Assembly (NCBI RefSeq): GCF_030812295.1
Contig: NZ_JAUSSK010000001.1
Location: forward strand, 806,001-870,000
Direction of reading: 5' to 3'
Origin: Luteibacter jiangsuensis
GTDB taxonomy: Bacteria; Pseudomonadota; Gammaproteobacteria; Xanthomonadales; Rhodanobacteraceae
Length of the DNA: 64,000 bases
The notes under the pieces: model-generated
The model's input: the letters and a program-made list of their open reading frames with translations, nothing else
Told to the model about the DNA's origin: nothing
The model's database searches: none
Position numbers and translations under genes: made by a program
Shown: positions 18,694 through 30,120 of the stretch, piece by piece
How positions within the stretch are numbered: position 1 is the first letter of the stretch
How the letters are laid out: each line of letters opens with the position of its first letter

Positions 18694-18960
18694 TCATTCC
18701 ACGGCACGGCGCGGGCCGGCCGCTTGTATATGTGCGCGAGCCAGCTCGACCAGGGCATGGCATGCCGCCGCATCCTTGCGCAGCAGCAAGGCCACCTCGT
18801 CGATGCTCGCATCGAAGATGTCACTCATCAGGAAGGCGACCCGGGCCTCTGCCGGCAGCTCGTCGAGTACATCCAGGAATCCCGCCCACACGGCATCGAC
18901 TGTATGTCGTGTCGACAGCTGCCTGCGCAGCCATTCGTAGGTTCGGGTGATCGGGTCCAT
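18694..18960 (-). CDS. sigma-70 region-4-only protein (truncated ECF-like)
   Basis: This 88-residue protein consists of little more than a sigma region 4: LDELPAEARVAFLMSDIFDA, then a helix-turn-helix DEVALLLRKDAAACHALVEL. It aligns by eye with region 4 of the SigJ-like factor 1.1 kb away, which has LSPEARAAFLLREVFDV and a similar AAC-x-x-LV helix. Region 2 is missing, and no remnant of it can be found in the 146 bp upstream. It may be a decayed duplicate or a functional small regulator. GAGG lies close to the ATG, and it is closely followed by lysR. Confidence 0.6.
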   Translation of the reverse strand: MDPITRTYEWLRRQLSTRHTVDAVWAGFLDVLDELPAEARVAFLMSDIFDASIDEVALLLRKDAAACHALVELARAHIQAAGPRRAVE

Positions 18961-19106
18961 GCCTCATAGACGTGGGCATCCGGCGTTTTGTGACTCGCCG
19001 ATTGGTGCACGCCGCGCAACACGGTGATCCCGCCCACGGACCTACCGACCCCCCATTGCGCGAACCTAGGCTACGGCTGGCAATCACTCCCGAATGAGGA
19101 AGCACC

Positions 19107-19607
19107 ATGACCCAGCGTCTCGATTACCAGCAGCAGTCGCCCGAACTGACCAAAAAGCTCATGGAACTCAGCATGGCGGAGGCCAAGTGCGCGATCGAGG
19201 AGTCGATCCGACACCTGGTCCACATTCGCGCTTCGCAGCTCAACGGGTGCGCGTTCTGCGTCGACATGCACGTGAAGCAGGCGGTCATCCATGGCGAGCG
19301 TCCGCTGCGCCTGCACCACATCGCCATCTGGCGCGAATCGAACCTGTTCTCGCCACGCGAACGCGCCAGCCTGGCATGGACGGAAGCACTCACGCAGATT
19401 CCGGCGCAAGGCGTGCCGGACGACGTCTACGAGCGCGTCCGCGGCCAGCTCTCCGAGAAAGAGATCTCCGACCTGACCTTCGTCGTCGCGGCCATCAATG
19501 CGTGGAATCGCATCAACGTGGCCTTCCGCAGCGTTCCCGGCACGATGGACAAAGCCTGGGGCCTCGACAAGGCCGGTCTTTCCGAGCCCGTCGCCACCGC
19601 CGCCTGA
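19107..19607 (+). CDS. carboxymuconolactone decarboxylase / AhpD-like protein
   Basis: This 166-residue protein has the alkylhydroperoxidase core motif with Cys48, Cys51 and His55 in CAFCVDMHVKQAVIHGE. That gives thiol-disulphide chemistry rather than decarboxylation. A GAGGAAG ribosome site precedes the ATG. It is followed after 10 nt by a secreted cupin, and then by a SigJ-like sigma factor. Such AhpD-like plus SigJ pairs are a common arrangement in which the sigma factor responds to redox stress. Confidence 0.9.
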   Translation: MTQRLDYQQQSPELTKKLMELSMAEAKCAIEESIRHLVHIRASQLNGCAFCVDMHVKQAVIHGERPLRLHHIAIWRESNLFSPRERASLAWTEALTQIPAQGVPDDVYERVRGQLSEKEISDLTFVVAAINAWNRINVAFRSVPGTMDKAWGLDKAGLSEPVATAA

Positions 19608-19617
19608 GGAACCTCCC

Positions 19618-20022
19618 ATGCGCATTTTCAAGACCTTCGCCTTCCTGCTGGCCCTTTCGCCCGGCCTTGTGGTCGCGCAGGATGCCGGGGCACCCCAGGC
19701 AACCGTCACCGATCTCATGAGCAAGGCGCTGAAGGACTACCCTGGCAAGGAAATCACCCTGATCAACGTCGATTACCCACCCGGCGCCGTCGACCCGGTA
19801 CATCGCCACGATGCGCACGCGATCGTCTATGTTCTGGAGGGAAGCATCGTGATGGGTGTGCGCGGACAGCCCGAGAAGACGCTCAAGGCCGGCGAGACGT
19901 TCTATGAGGGCCCGGACGATGTGCACACGATCGGCCGCAATGCGAGCAAAACCGCACCGGCCAGGTTCGTCGTGTTCCTGCTGAAGGACAAGAAGAACCC
20001 GGTGCTGACACTCGTGCACTGA
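19618..20022 (+). CDS. secreted cupin-domain protein
   Basis: This 134-residue protein has a signal peptide (MRIFKTFAFLLALSPGLVVA, cleaved near residue 20) and a single small beta-barrel cupin. Cupin motif 1 reads HRHDAHAIVYVLEGSIVMGV and motif 2 GETFYEGPDDVH, so a metal site with three histidines and one glutamate is possible. It is 10 nt after the AhpD-like gene and 70 nt before the sigma factor. Substrate unknown. Confidence 0.86.
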   Translation: MRIFKTFAFLLALSPGLVVAQDAGAPQATVTDLMSKALKDYPGKEITLINVDYPPGAVDPVHRHDAHAIVYVLEGSIVMGVRGQPEKTLKAGETFYEGPDDVHTIGRNASKTAPARFVVFLLKDKKNPVLTLVH

Positions 20023-20092
20023 AACGAAACGCTCCGCCATGTGAGACGATTTTGCAAGGACCTGTCACAGGGGAACTGGCAAGATCGTCTCC

Positions 20093-20986
20093 ATGGGTAT
20101 GAACGACGCCACGGCCACCTTCTCCGCCTTGCGGCCCCGCCTGCACGGGATAGCCTACCGCATGCTCGGCTCGGTGGCCGAGTCCGAGGACGTGGTGCAG
20201 GACATCTGGCTCAGCTGGAACGCCGCCGAACACAGCGCTATCGAGAATGCCGAAGCGTGGCTGGTGGCCGCCACGACGCGCCGTGCGATCGACCGGCTCA
20301 GGGCGGCGAAGGTCCGGCGCGAGGAATACGTCGGCATCTGGCTGCCCGAGCCCATCCTCACCGACCATGGCGCGTCCCCGGAGGACGTGCAGGAGCTGGC
20401 GGGCGATGTCTCCGTGGCGTTCCTCCTGCTGCTCGAACGGCTGTCGCCGGAGGCACGCGCGGCCTTCCTGCTTCGCGAGGTCTTCGATGTCGACTACGCC
20501 GAGATCGCCGGCACCATCGGCAAGAGCGAAGCCGCGTGCCGCCAGCTCGTACATCGGGCAAAGGACCAGTTGCGTGACGAGCGTCCGCGTCACGCGGTTC
20601 CGCGCGAGGCCCACCTTGCCCTCATGCGCCGCTTCGCGGAGGCCCTGGCGAACGGCGATTTCCCCGCCATCCGTTCCATGCTCGCGGTGGACGCGGACTT
20701 CAGCGGCGACGGCGGCGGCAAGGTCACCAGCTTCCCCAAGCCCATGCTCGGCGGGCAGCGTATCGCGCAACTCTTCTACGCCGCGCACCTGCGTTACGGC
20801 ACCGCCGTGGAAGTACGGCTGACGCGCATCAATGGCGAATGGGCTTTCCTGCGCTATATCGAAGGCCAGCTGGAATCCGCGCAGACCTATGTGACGGACG
20901 GCGAGAAGATCCTGAGCATCCATGTGCAGCGGAACCCCGACAAACTGCGGCGAATCGAGCAAGGCCTGCAAGGATTCGCCGCCTAG
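20093..20986 (+). CDS. SigJ-like ECF sigma factor with SnoaL-like C-terminal domain
   Basis: This 297-residue factor has sigma region 2 (about 10-75, LHGIAYRMLGSVAESEDVVQDIWL), region 4 (about 105-160, LSPEARAAFLLREVFDVDYA) and a C-terminal SnoaL/NTF2-like domain (about 180-290). That architecture defines the ECF41/SigJ group, in which the C-terminal domain modulates activity and no separate anti-sigma is needed. The group is typically linked to an AhpD/CMD-like or oxidoreductase gene, as here. A second ATG at 20099 is an alternative start. Confidence 0.92.
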   Translation: MGMNDATATFSALRPRLHGIAYRMLGSVAESEDVVQDIWLSWNAAEHSAIENAEAWLVAATTRRAIDRLRAAKVRREEYVGIWLPEPILTDHGASPEDVQELAGDVSVAFLLLLERLSPEARAAFLLREVFDVDYAEIAGTIGKSEAACRQLVHRAKDQLRDERPRHAVPREAHLALMRRFAEALANGDFPAIRSMLAVDADFSGDGGGKVTSFPKPMLGGQRIAQLFYAAHLRYGTAVEVRLTRINGEWAFLRYIEGQLESAQTYVTDGEKILSIHVQRNPDKLRRIEQGLQGFAA

Positions 20987-20997
20987 GCGACCCGAGC

Positions 20998-22395
20998 TCA
21001 GCCACCGCCACCGCCACCGCCGTGGATACCGCCCTTGGTCAACGCGGCGGGGTCGAGCAGTTTCGCCAGTTCGGCCTTCGACAAGCCCGTGGTTTCCAGC
21101 GCCACCTCCATGATCGGGCGCTTCTCCTTGTATGCCTGCTTCGCGGTGGCCGCCCCCTTCTCGTAACCGATCACCGGATTGAGCGCGGTGACGAGGATCG
21201 GGTTCTTGTCCAGTGCCTCGCGGATATGGTCCTCGTTGACCTTGAATCCGGCGATCGCCTTGTCCGCAAGCAGCGTGACGGCGTTTGCCAGGATTTCGAT
21301 CGACTGCAACAGGTTGTACGCGATCACGGGCAGCATCACGTTGAGCTGGAAATTGCCCGACTGCCCCGCCACCGCGATCGTCGCGTCGTTGCCGATCACC
21401 TGCGCGGCGACCATGGCGGCCGCCTCGGGAATCACCGGGTTGACCTTGCCCGGCATGATCGACGATCCCGGTTGCAACGCAGGCAGCTCGATCTCGCCCA
21501 GGCCCGCCAGTGGACCGGAATTCATCCAACGCAGGTCGTTGGCGATCTTCATCACGCCGACCGCCAGCGCTCGCAACTGCCCGGAGAGCTCCACCGGCGC
21601 GTCCTGCGCGGCCATCCCCGCGAAATAGTTCGCCGCCGATTCGAACTTCACTCCCGTCAGCTTCGACAGTTCGGCCGCCACCGTGGGGCCGAATTTCGGA
21701 TCGGCATTGATACCGGTACCCACGGCGCTGCCGCCTTGCGGCAACCGCCGGGTGCGCCTGAGCGTATCCGTGATCCGTTCCGCCGCGTCGCCGATCTGGG
21801 CCGACCAACCGGACAGCTCCTGGCCGAAGGTGATCGGCATGGCGTCCATCAAGTGGGTGCGGCCGGTCTTGACGACCTTCTTCAACTCCTTCGCACGCGT
21901 ATCGATCGTCTTGCGCAGGTGCTTCAGGGCCGGCAGCAATTTCTCGCTCGTGGCCAGGGTGGCACTGACCAGGATCGCCGTCGGGATCACGTCGTTGGAG
22001 CTCTGTCCGGCGTTCACATGGTCGTTCGGATGGACCTTGCTGCCAGCAGCCCCAGCGAGGTGGGCGATCACCTCGTTGGCGTTCATGTTCGAACTGGTGC
22101 CCGAGCCGGTCTGGAAGACGTCGATGGGGAATTGATCGTCGACTTCGCCGGCGGCGACCTTTTCGGCCGCCGCGCGGATGGCCTTGGCCGATGCCTTGTC
22201 GAGGTGGCCGAGCTTGACGTTGGCTTCGGCCGCGGCCGACTTGATGAGGCCGAGCGCCCGGACGAACTCGCGCGGCATGGCCAGCCCCGACACCGGGAAG
22301 TTATCCACCGCCCGTTGGGTCTGTGCGCCGTAAAGCGCCCTGGCGGGGACCTTCAACTCGCCCATGCTGTCGCGTTCTGTGCGGAACTTGCTCAT
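20998..22395 (-). CDS. fumC: fumarate hydratase, class II
   Basis: The enzyme hydrates fumarate to L-malate in the citric acid cycle and needs no iron-sulphur cluster. Its 465 residues carry the superfamily signature GSSIMPGKVNP and the class II pattern GTSSNMNANEVIA. The ATG at 22395 has GGAG 7 nt upstream; the longer frame runs through an intergenic palindrome and is rejected. The C-terminus ends with an unusual run of seven glycines (HGGGGGGG). It converges with the SigJ-like gene. Confidence 0.97.
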   Translation of the reverse strand: MSKFRTERDSMGELKVPARALYGAQTQRAVDNFPVSGLAMPREFVRALGLIKSAAAEANVKLGHLDKASAKAIRAAAEKVAAGEVDDQFPIDVFQTGSGTSSNMNANEVIAHLAGAAGSKVHPNDHVNAGQSSNDVIPTAILVSATLATSEKLLPALKHLRKTIDTRAKELKKVVKTGRTHLMDAMPITFGQELSGWSAQIGDAAERITDTLRRTRRLPQGGSAVGTGINADPKFGPTVAAELSKLTGVKFESAANYFAGMAAQDAPVELSGQLRALAVGVMKIANDLRWMNSGPLAGLGEIELPALQPGSSIMPGKVNPVIPEAAAMVAAQVIGNDATIAVAGQSGNFQLNVMLPVIAYNLLQSIEILANAVTLLADKAIAGFKVNEDHIREALDKNPILVTALNPVIGYEKGAATAKQAYKEKRPIMEVALETTGLSKAELAKLLDPAALTKGGIHGGGGGGG

Positions 22396-22464
22396 GCGGG
22401 AACTCCGGTGGGGGACTTGCATACAGTAAGGCCGCATCGGGTCGTTTTGTAGGACAGGGGCGGA

Positions 22465-22583
22465 CCCCATCGCCGACAGGGTCGGCTCCCACCGGGCAGC
22501 GCCCGGTCCAGCCCGCCAACTTGCCCTCCCGCTGCCTTGCCCTCCCGCCGGCTTGGTGGGAGCCGACCCTGTCGGCGATGGGG
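22465..22583. repeat. REP-type element with perfect 29-bp inverted arms
   Basis: The left arm is 22465-22493 and the right arm 22555-22583. They are exact reverse complements and carry the CATCGCCGACAGGGTCGGCT / GTGGGAGCCGACCCTGTCGG core. The 61-bp middle is GC-rich with imperfect short repeats. It lies between fumC and purB, and its right arm ends 4 bp before the purB -10 hexamer. Confidence 0.92.
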
Positions 22584-22586
22584 CGC

Positions 22587-24032
<1,446 letters not shown>

Positions 24033-24055
24033 CTTCGGCAGGGACCGACTCTTGT

Positions 24056-24137
24056 GTGGGAGCCGACTTTGTCGGCGATGGGTGCTTGTAGCAACCCGGC
24101 CCGCTGCCGCGGGATCGCCGACAAGGTCGGCTCCCAC
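24056..24137. repeat. REP/BIME-type element (82 bp)
   Basis: Arms at 24056-24079 and 24114-24137 pair over 24 bp with one G-T wobble. The middle is nearly the same as in the copy at 13802-13883. Two further half-copies (CGGCTCCCAC) follow at about 24150 and 24179, so the element fills the purB-roxA gap. Confidence 0.88.
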
Positions 24138-24205
24138 CAAAGCAATTATCGGCTCCCACGAGGGCATGCCACCGGGGTCGGCTCCCACCCACTACAATGC
24201 CGCGC

Positions 24206-25408
24206 ATGGCCATCCAGACCCCCACCCGCAAGCCCCTCCCGATCGAAGTGCGCGGCAGCGCCAGCCAGCCGCTCGGCATGAGCGCCGCGCAGTTCCTGCG
24301 CGATTACTGGCAGAAGCGCCCGCTGCTCATCCGCAACGCCTTCCCTGATTTCCAGGCGCCGATCGAGCCCGACGACCTCGCCGGCCTCGCCTGCGAGGAA
24401 GGCGTGCTCGCCCGCCTCATCGTCCACGACGAGAAACGCGATCGCTGGACAGTGAAGAATGGCCCGTTCGAGGAAGCCGAATTCGGCAAGACGCCCAAGC
24501 GCGACTGGACCCTGCTGGTCCAGGACGTCGACAAGTGGGATGCCGATGTGGCCGCCCTGCTCGACCATTTCACCTTCCTGCCGAGCTGGCGGCTCGACGA
24601 CATCATGATTTCCTACGCGGAAGATGGCGGCGGCGTGGGCGCCCACGTCGACCAGTACGATGTCTTCCTGCTGCAGGGCATCGGCGAACGCCATTGGGCG
24701 ATCAGCGACGATCCGGATGCACCGCTGGACTTCCGCAACGACGTGGAACTCAAGCAGTTGCAGGTCTTCGAGCCGACCCACGAATGGCTGCTCGGCCCGG
24801 GCGACATGCTTTACCTGCCGCCCGGCGTACCCCACGACGGCGTAGCCATCGGCAACTGCATGACGATCTCGATCGGCATGCGCGCGCCCTCGCAGGCCGA
24901 GCTGACCGGCGACCTCGCCGACTTCCTCGCCGAACGGATGCCCGAGGAATTGCGCTATACCGACCCCGACCTCGTCCCGGCGAAGCGCGCTGGCGAGATC
25001 GACACCGCTGCATTGAACCGCCTGCGCCAGGCCCTACCCTTCGCCGCGGCGCTCGATCGCGACCTGCTGGCGGATTGGTTCGGCCGCTTCATCACCCGCT
25101 ACCGCAACGCGCAGGTCGCCGCCGCGCCGCCGAAGGCCACCACCGACGCCGCCTTCGACAAGGCCATCGAGGGGGGTGCGACCCTGGTCCGCCATCCCTA
25201 CGCCCGGATCGCCTGGGTCAAGGGGAAGAAGGACGCCACCCTCTTCGTCAGCGGTAACGCCTATGAATGCCCGGCGGCGCTGGCCGAACGCCTGGCGGCC
25301 GAACGTGAACTCGTCTTCGAACGCCTTCCCACCGGGGCGGAAAAGCGCGTGCTGCTCACCCTGGTCAACGACGGCCAACTTGGCGTGCGCAAGGGCCGGC
25401 GCCGGTGA
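24206..25408 (+). CDS. roxA: ribosomal protein uL16 arginine 3-hydroxylase (JmjC/cupin oxygenase)
   Basis: This 2-oxoglutarate and Fe(II) dependent oxygenase hydroxylates an arginine of ribosomal protein L16 (YcfD in E. coli). The JmjC/cupin core has the metal ligands in GGGVGAHVDQYDVFLLQG (His, Asp) and the later histidine in YLPPGVPHDGVAIGN. The C-terminal half is the dimerisation and winged-helix region. The ATG at 24206 is chosen because a TACAAT hexamer (24193-24198) ends 7 nt before it, and an in-frame ATG at 24197 would overlap that hexamer; 24197 remains possible. It is followed, with overlapping stop and start, by a DUF7931-like gene. Confidence 0.9.
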   Translation: MAIQTPTRKPLPIEVRGSASQPLGMSAAQFLRDYWQKRPLLIRNAFPDFQAPIEPDDLAGLACEEGVLARLIVHDEKRDRWTVKNGPFEEAEFGKTPKRDWTLLVQDVDKWDADVAALLDHFTFLPSWRLDDIMISYAEDGGGVGAHVDQYDVFLLQGIGERHWAISDDPDAPLDFRNDVELKQLQVFEPTHEWLLGPGDMLYLPPGVPHDGVAIGNCMTISIGMRAPSQAELTGDLADFLAERMPEELRYTDPDLVPAKRAGEIDTAALNRLRQALPFAAALDRDLLADWFGRFITRYRNAQVAAAPPKATTDAAFDKAIEGGATLVRHPYARIAWVKGKKDATLFVSGNAYECPAALAERLAAERELVFERLPTGAEKRVLLTLVNDGQLGVRKGRRR

Positions 25409-25899
25409 ACGGCGGGGCGGACACGATCCTGGCGGCGGAAGACCGTGCCGGTCTCGAAGCCGCCCATCTGCGCCTGCTTGCGGGCGCACGCCACCGGGTC
25501 TCGATCTACCTGCCCCTGCTGGAACCCGGGGTGCTCGACAGCGACCCCGTGCACGCCGAACTGCGCCGGATAGCCACCAGCGGCCGGCAGGCGCAGATCC
25601 GTATCGTCACCCACGACGCCGAGCGTGGGCATCGCGAAGGCCACCGCCTGCTCGCCCTCGCCCAGCGTCTTCCCACGGCTATCGGTGTCCGCGTCCCCAC
25701 CGAGGAGGCCCATCTGCGCTACGGATCGGCCTTCACCACCGATCACGCCGGTGGCTTTCTGTTCAGGCCCGTGGCCGGGCGCTTCGAGGCGAGGGGCGCC
25801 CTCGACGAACCAGGTGAGACCTCTCGCCTGACGGCTTATTTCGACGAAGTCTGGGAGCGGGCCGAGCCTGCCTGGCAGATAAGACCACTCGGGATCTGA
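25405..25899 (+). CDS. DUF7931-like protein, possible RoxA partner
   Basis: This 164-residue protein starts at a GTG that overlaps the roxA stop codon (GTGA), so translation is coupled. It contains a phospholipase-D-fold-like pattern without a full HKD motif: DRAGLEAAHLRLLAGARHRVSIYLP, then TIDH-like TDHAGGFLFRPV. Similar proteins in Xanthomonadales are annotated DUF7931 and often stand next to an acetyltransferase or hydroxylase gene. The function is unknown. Confidence 0.7.
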   Translation: MNGGADTILAAEDRAGLEAAHLRLLAGARHRVSIYLPLLEPGVLDSDPVHAELRRIATSGRQAQIRIVTHDAERGHREGHRLLALAQRLPTAIGVRVPTEEAHLRYGSAFTTDHAGGFLFRPVAGRFEARGALDEPGETSRLTAYFDEVWERAEPAWQIRPLGI

Positions 25900-25924
25900 C
25901 CTTCGCCGCAAGCGCATGAATGGG

Positions 25925-25955
25925 TTGGCGCAGCGCAGCAGCACGGGGCTATAAT
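25925..25955 (+). promoter_or_regulatory. probable sucA promoter
   Basis: TTGGCG (25925-25930) and a perfect TATAAT (25950-25955) are 19 bp apart, a little longer than optimal. The expected start near 25962 gives a leader of about 70 nt before sucA. Confidence 0.5.
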
Positions 25956-26031
25956 TAACGGATTCTTATGCCGCAGGCGCTCCCCACATGCCGCGCGGCA
26001 GCCCGTCCTTTTCGTGTGTGCCGGTGGTGAC

Positions 26032-28884
26032 GTGAGCGCAAACCTGATCCGCGAGTTTTCCGAATCCTCCCAACTCGCCGGCGGCAACGCCGATTACGTA
26101 GAGCAAGTCTACGAAGCCTGGCTAGCCGATCCCGGCTCCGTCCCGGCCGAATGGGACGGGTATTTCAAATCCTTCAGGGGCCGCGAGGCCGGCGACGTCG
26201 CCCATTCCGGCGCCATCGCCCGCATCGAGGCGGCACAGAAGCAGCGCCGCACCGCGGCCGCCGCGCCCGCTGCCGGCTCCGCCGACAACGCCTACGCCCA
26301 GAAACAGGCCGGAGTACTCCGCCTGCTCACGGCCTACCGCTCGCGCGGTCACATCGCCGCCCAGCTCGATCCGCTCGGCCTGACCGTCCCGGATATCGAC
26401 ACGCCCGACCTCGGCCTCGCCTTCCACGGCCTCTCCGACGCCGACCTCGACACCGAATTCGACGCGGGCACCTTCGCCGGCGGCGGCCAGCGCATGAAGC
26501 TGCGCGACCTCCTCGCGAAGCTGAAGCACATCTACACCGGCACCATCGGTGCCGAGTTCATGTACATCTCCGACTACGACCAGCGCGCCTGGATCTATTC
26601 GCGACTGGAAAAGGCCGCCGGGTCCGCCGGACTGCAGAAGACCGAGAAGGTCCGCGTCCTCGAGGCGCTCACCGCCGCCGAAGGCCTGGAACGTTACCTG
26701 CACACCAAGTACGTCGGCCAGAAGCGCTTCTCGCTCGAGGGCGGCGACAGCCTCATCCCGATGGTCGACGACGTCGTCCGCGCGGCCGGCGACAACGGCG
26801 TGAAGGAACTCGTCATCGGCATGGCCCACCGCGGCCGCCTCAACGTGCTGGTGAACATCCTCGGCAAGGCTCCCTCGCAGCTCTTCAACGAGTTCGAAGG
26901 CAAGTTCGAGCACGACGACAGCCCGATCCATTCCGGCGACGTGAAGTACCACATGGGCTTCTCCGCCGACGTCAAGACGCCGAACGGTGGCGTGCACGTC
27001 GCGCTCGCCTTCAACCCGTCGCACCTGGAAATCGTCAATCCGGTGGTCGCGGGCTCCGTGCACGCGCGCCAGTCGCGACGCCGCGACACCGCCCGCGACA
27101 AGTCGATCGCCGTGCTGATCCATGGCGACGCCGCCTTCGCGGGCCAGGGCGTCAACATGGAACTCATGCAGATGTCGCAGGCCCGTGGCTTCGCCATCGG
27201 CGGCACGCTGCACATGGTGGTCAACAACCAGGTCGGCTTCACCACGTCCAAGCGTGAGGACGCCCGTTCCACGCTGTACTGCACCGACCTGGCCAAAATG
27301 GTCAACGCGCCGGTGTTCCACGTGAACGGCGACGACCCGGAAGCCGTGATCCAGGTCACCCGCCTGGCCTACGAGTTCCGCCGGCAGTTCAAGAAGGACG
27401 TCGTCATCGACCTCGTCTGCTACCGCCGCCACGGCCATAACGAGGCCGACGAGCCGGCCGCGACACAGCCGCTCATGTACCAGATCATCCGCAAGCGTCC
27501 CACCACGCGCGATCTGTACGCGCAGCAGTTGGTGAAGGAATCGGCCATCGGCGCCGACGACGGCCAGAAGATGCTCGACGATTACCGCGCGCGCCTCGAG
27601 AAGGGCGAGCCGCTGATCGCGATCGAGCCCAACCCCACCCGCGACATCCCGGTCGACTGGACCCGCTTCCAGAAGAACAAGCTGTCGATGGAAGTGGACA
27701 CGGGCGTGTCGCGCGACCAGTTGGGCAAGGTGCTCGACGTCATCCTCGACATCCCGTCCGATGTCACGCTGCACCCGCGCGTCGCCAAGATCTACGAAGA
27801 CCGCCGCAAGATGGCCGCCGGCGAGCTCCCGGGCGACTGGGGTTTCGCGGAAAACCTCGCCTACGGCACGCTGATCGCCGAGGGCAACGACCTTCGCGTG
27901 GTCGGCCAGGACGCCGGCCGCGGCACGTTCTTCCATCGCCATGCGGTGCTGCACGACCAGAAGAGCGACGACACCTACATGCCGCTGTCCCGGCTTCGCG
28001 CGGACGCCCGTGTCGAGGTCATCGACTCGCTGCTTTCCGAAGAAGCCGTGATGGCCTTCGAGTACGGCGAAGCCACCACCTCGCCGGACCAGCTCACCAT
28101 CTGGGAAGGCCAGTTCGGCGATTTCGCCAATGGCGCCCAGGTCGTGATCGACCAGTTCATCAGCTCGGGCGAAGCCAAGTGGGATCGCCTCTGCGGCCTT
28201 GCGCTGTTCCTCCCGCACGGCTACGAGGGCCAGGGTCCGGAGCATTCCTCCGCCCGCCTGGAGCGCTTCCTCCAGCTGTGCGCTCTGGACAACATGCAGG
28301 TCTGCGTGCCCACCACGCCAGCCCAGGCCTTCCACATGATCCGCCGCCAGCAGGTGCGCCCGGTACGCAAGCCGCTGATCGTGATGACGCCGAAATCGCT
28401 GTTGCGCCACAAGCTGGCGGTGTCCTCGCTCGACGAACTGGCCAACGGCAAGTTCCAGCTGGTGATCGGCGAGCACCGCGACCTGCAGCCGAAGAAGGTC
28501 AAGCGCGTGGTGCTCTGCTCGGGCAAGGTCTACTACGACCTGCTCGAGGACGCCGAGAAGCGCCAGCTCACCGACGTCGCCATCGTCCGCGTCGAACAGC
28601 TCTATCCGTTCCCGCGCCCGGAAGTGTCGGCCGAACTGGAAAAGTACCCTTCCGTCAAGGAAGTGGTGTGGTGCCAGGAAGAACCGATGAACCAGGGCGC
28701 CTGGTTCCAGATCCGTCACCACCTGCAGGCCAGCGTGGGGCCGAAGCACAGCCTGTCCTATGCGGGACGCGCTCGTTCGCCGGCACCGGCCGCGGGTCAC
28801 CTCAACACCCATGTCGCCGAACAGACGGCGCTCGTCGAACAGGCGCTGGTCGCGCCGGTCGGCACCGATCACGCAGCGGAGTAA
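26032..28884 (+). CDS. sucA: 2-oxoglutarate dehydrogenase E1 component
   Basis: This thiamine-diphosphate enzyme decarboxylates 2-oxoglutarate in the citric acid cycle and passes the succinyl group to SucB. About 950 residues show the E1 N-terminal helix ([16 protein letters not shown]), the dehydrogenase core with [18 protein letters not shown] and [11 protein letters not shown], and the C-terminal transketolase-like domain. The GTG at 26032 gives a start MSANLIREF like other SucA proteins; GTG codons at 26014 and 26016 are less likely, and the ribosome site (GGTGGTGA) is unusually close. It is followed by sucB after 7 nt. Confidence 0.96.
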   Translation: MSANLIREFSESSQLAGGNADYVEQVYEAWLADPGSVPAEWDGYFKSFRGREAGDVAHSGAIARIEAAQKQRRTAAAAPAAGSADNAYAQKQAGVLRLLTAYRSRGHIAAQLDPLGLTVPDIDTPDLGLAFHGLSDADLDTEFDAGTFAGGGQRMKLRDLLAKLKHIYTGTIGAEFMYISDYDQRAWIYSRLEKAAGSAGLQKTEKVRVLEALTAAEGLERYLHTKYVGQKRFSLEGGDSLIPMVDDVVRAAGDNGVKELVIGMAHRGRLNVLVNILGKAPSQLFNEFEGKFEHDDSPIHSGDVKYHMGFSADVKTPNGGVHVALAFNPSHLEIVNPVVAGSVHARQSRRRDTARDKSIAVLIHGDAAFAGQGVNMELMQMSQARGFAIGGTLHMVVNNQVGFTTSKREDARSTLYCTDLAKMVNAPVFHVNGDDPEAVIQVTRLAYEFRRQFKKDVVIDLVCYRRHGHNEADEPAATQPLMYQIIRKRPTTRDLYAQQLVKESAIGADDGQKMLDDYRARLEKGEPLIAIEPNPTRDIPVDWTRFQKNKLSMEVDTGVSRDQLGKVLDVILDIPSDVTLHPRVAKIYEDRRKMAAGELPGDWGFAENLAYGTLIAEGNDLRVVGQDAGRGTFFHRHAVLHDQKSDDTYMPLSRLRADARVEVIDSLLSEEAVMAFEYGEATTSPDQLTIWEGQFGDFANGAQVVIDQFISSGEAKWDRLCGLALFLPHGYEGQGPEHSSARLERFLQLCALDNMQVCVPTTPAQAFHMIRRQQVRPVRKPLIVMTPKSLLRHKLAVSSLDELANGKFQLVIGEHRDLQPKKVKRVVLCSGKVYYDLLEDAEKRQLTDVAIVRVEQLYPFPRPEVSAELEKYPSVKEVVWCQEEPMNQGAWFQIRHHLQASVGPKHSLSYAGRARSPAPAAGHLNTHVAEQTALVEQALVAPVGTDHAAE

Positions 28885-28891
28885 GACAAGC

Positions 28892-30100
28892 ATGTCCATC
28901 GAAGTCAAAGTCCCGGTCCTGCCCGAGTCGGTCTCCGACGCGCTCATCGCCACCTGGCACAAGAAAGCCGGTGATGCGGTCAAGCGCGACGAGAACCTGC
29001 TCGACCTCGAGACCGACAAGGTCGTCCTCGAAGTCCCGGCGCCGGTCGACGGCGTGTTGAAGGAAATCAAGTTCGAGGAAGGTTCCACGGTCACCAGCAG
29101 CCAGGTGATCGCCGTGATCGAGGAAGGCGCCGCCGCTGCCGCGCCTGCCCCGGCCGCCGCGCCCGCCGCCGCCGAAGCGCCGAAGGCCACCAAGGCCGAC
29201 GCACCGGCCGCGCCCAAGGGCGTCGACGAACTCTCCCCGGCCGGCCGCCGCGTCGCCGTCGAGGAAAACATCGACCCGTCCAAGGTCGCCGGCACCGGCC
29301 GCGATGGCCGTGTGACGAAGGAAGACCTGGTCAATGCCGGCAAGGGCGGTGCCGCCGCGGCGGCACCTGCCGCTCCGGCCGCCAAGCCGACCCCCGGCAG
29401 CCGTCCGGAAGAACGCGTGCCGATGACCCGCATCCGCGCCCGCATCGCCGAGCGCCTGATGCAGTCGAAGAACTCGATCGCGATGCTCACCTCGTTCAAC
29501 GAAGTGAACCTCGCCGAGGTGGTGAAGCTGCGCAAGTCCCTGGGCGAGCAGTTCGAGAAGGCCAACGGCGTCAAGCTCGGCTTCATGAGCTTCTTCGTCA
29601 AGGCGGCCACCGAAGCGCTCAAGCGTTACCCGGTGGTCAACGCCTCGGTCGACGGCAACGACATCATCTATCACGGCTACCAGGACATCTCGATCGCCGT
29701 GTCGACCGACAAGGGTCTGGTCACGCCGGTGCTGCGCGACGTCCAGGACATGTCCTTCGCCGACGTCGAGAAGGGCATCATCGGTTACGCCAAGAAGGCG
29801 CGTGACGGCAAGCTCGGCCTGGACGACCTGCAGGGCGGCACCTTCACCATCACCAACGGTGGCACCTTCGGTTCGTTGCTCTCCACCCCGATCGTGAACC
29901 CGCCGCAGAGCGCCATCCTCGGCATGCACACGATCAAGGAGCGTCCGGTCGTCGAGAACGGCCAGGTCATCGCCGCGCCGATGATGTACATCGCCCTCTC
30001 GTACGACCACCGGATCATCGACGGCCGCGACGCCGTGCTGTTCCTGGTCGACATCAAGAACCAGCTTGAAAACCCGCAGCGCATGCTGCTCGGCCTGTAA
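28892..30100 (+). CDS. sucB: dihydrolipoyl succinyltransferase (E2)
   Basis: This core subunit of the 2-oxoglutarate dehydrogenase complex has 402 residues. The lipoyl domain (1-75, lipoyl lysine Lys43 in [12 protein letters not shown]) is followed by an Ala/Pro-rich linker, a subunit-binding domain (about 108-145, [20 protein letters not shown]) and the catalytic domain ending in [13 protein letters not shown] with the active-site histidine. GGAG lies 10 nt before the ATG. The lysine neighbourhood and length match SucB rather than AceF. An intrinsic terminator follows. Confidence 0.97.
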   Translation: MSIEVKVPVLPESVSDALIATWHKKAGDAVKRDENLLDLETDKVVLEVPAPVDGVLKEIKFEEGSTVTSSQVIAVIEEGAAAAAPAPAAAPAAAEAPKATKADAPAAPKGVDELSPAGRRVAVEENIDPSKVAGTGRDGRVTKEDLVNAGKGGAAAAAPAAPAAKPTPGSRPEERVPMTRIRARIAERLMQSKNSIAMLTSFNEVNLAEVVKLRKSLGEQFEKANGVKLGFMSFFVKAATEALKRYPVVNASVDGNDIIYHGYQDISIAVSTDKGLVTPVLRDVQDMSFADVEKGIIGYAKKARDGKLGLDDLQGGTFTITNGGTFGSLLSTPIVNPPQSAILGMHTIKERPVVENGQVIAAPMMYIALSYDHRIIDGRDAVLFLVDIKNQLENPQRMLLGL

Positions 30101-30120
30101 TGGTCGGTTGATTCACACAT

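Noticed and set aside
26122-29622. Long open frame on the minus strand opposite sucA and sucB
   Set aside because: Same cause: sucA and sucB occupy the other strand with full domain conservation.
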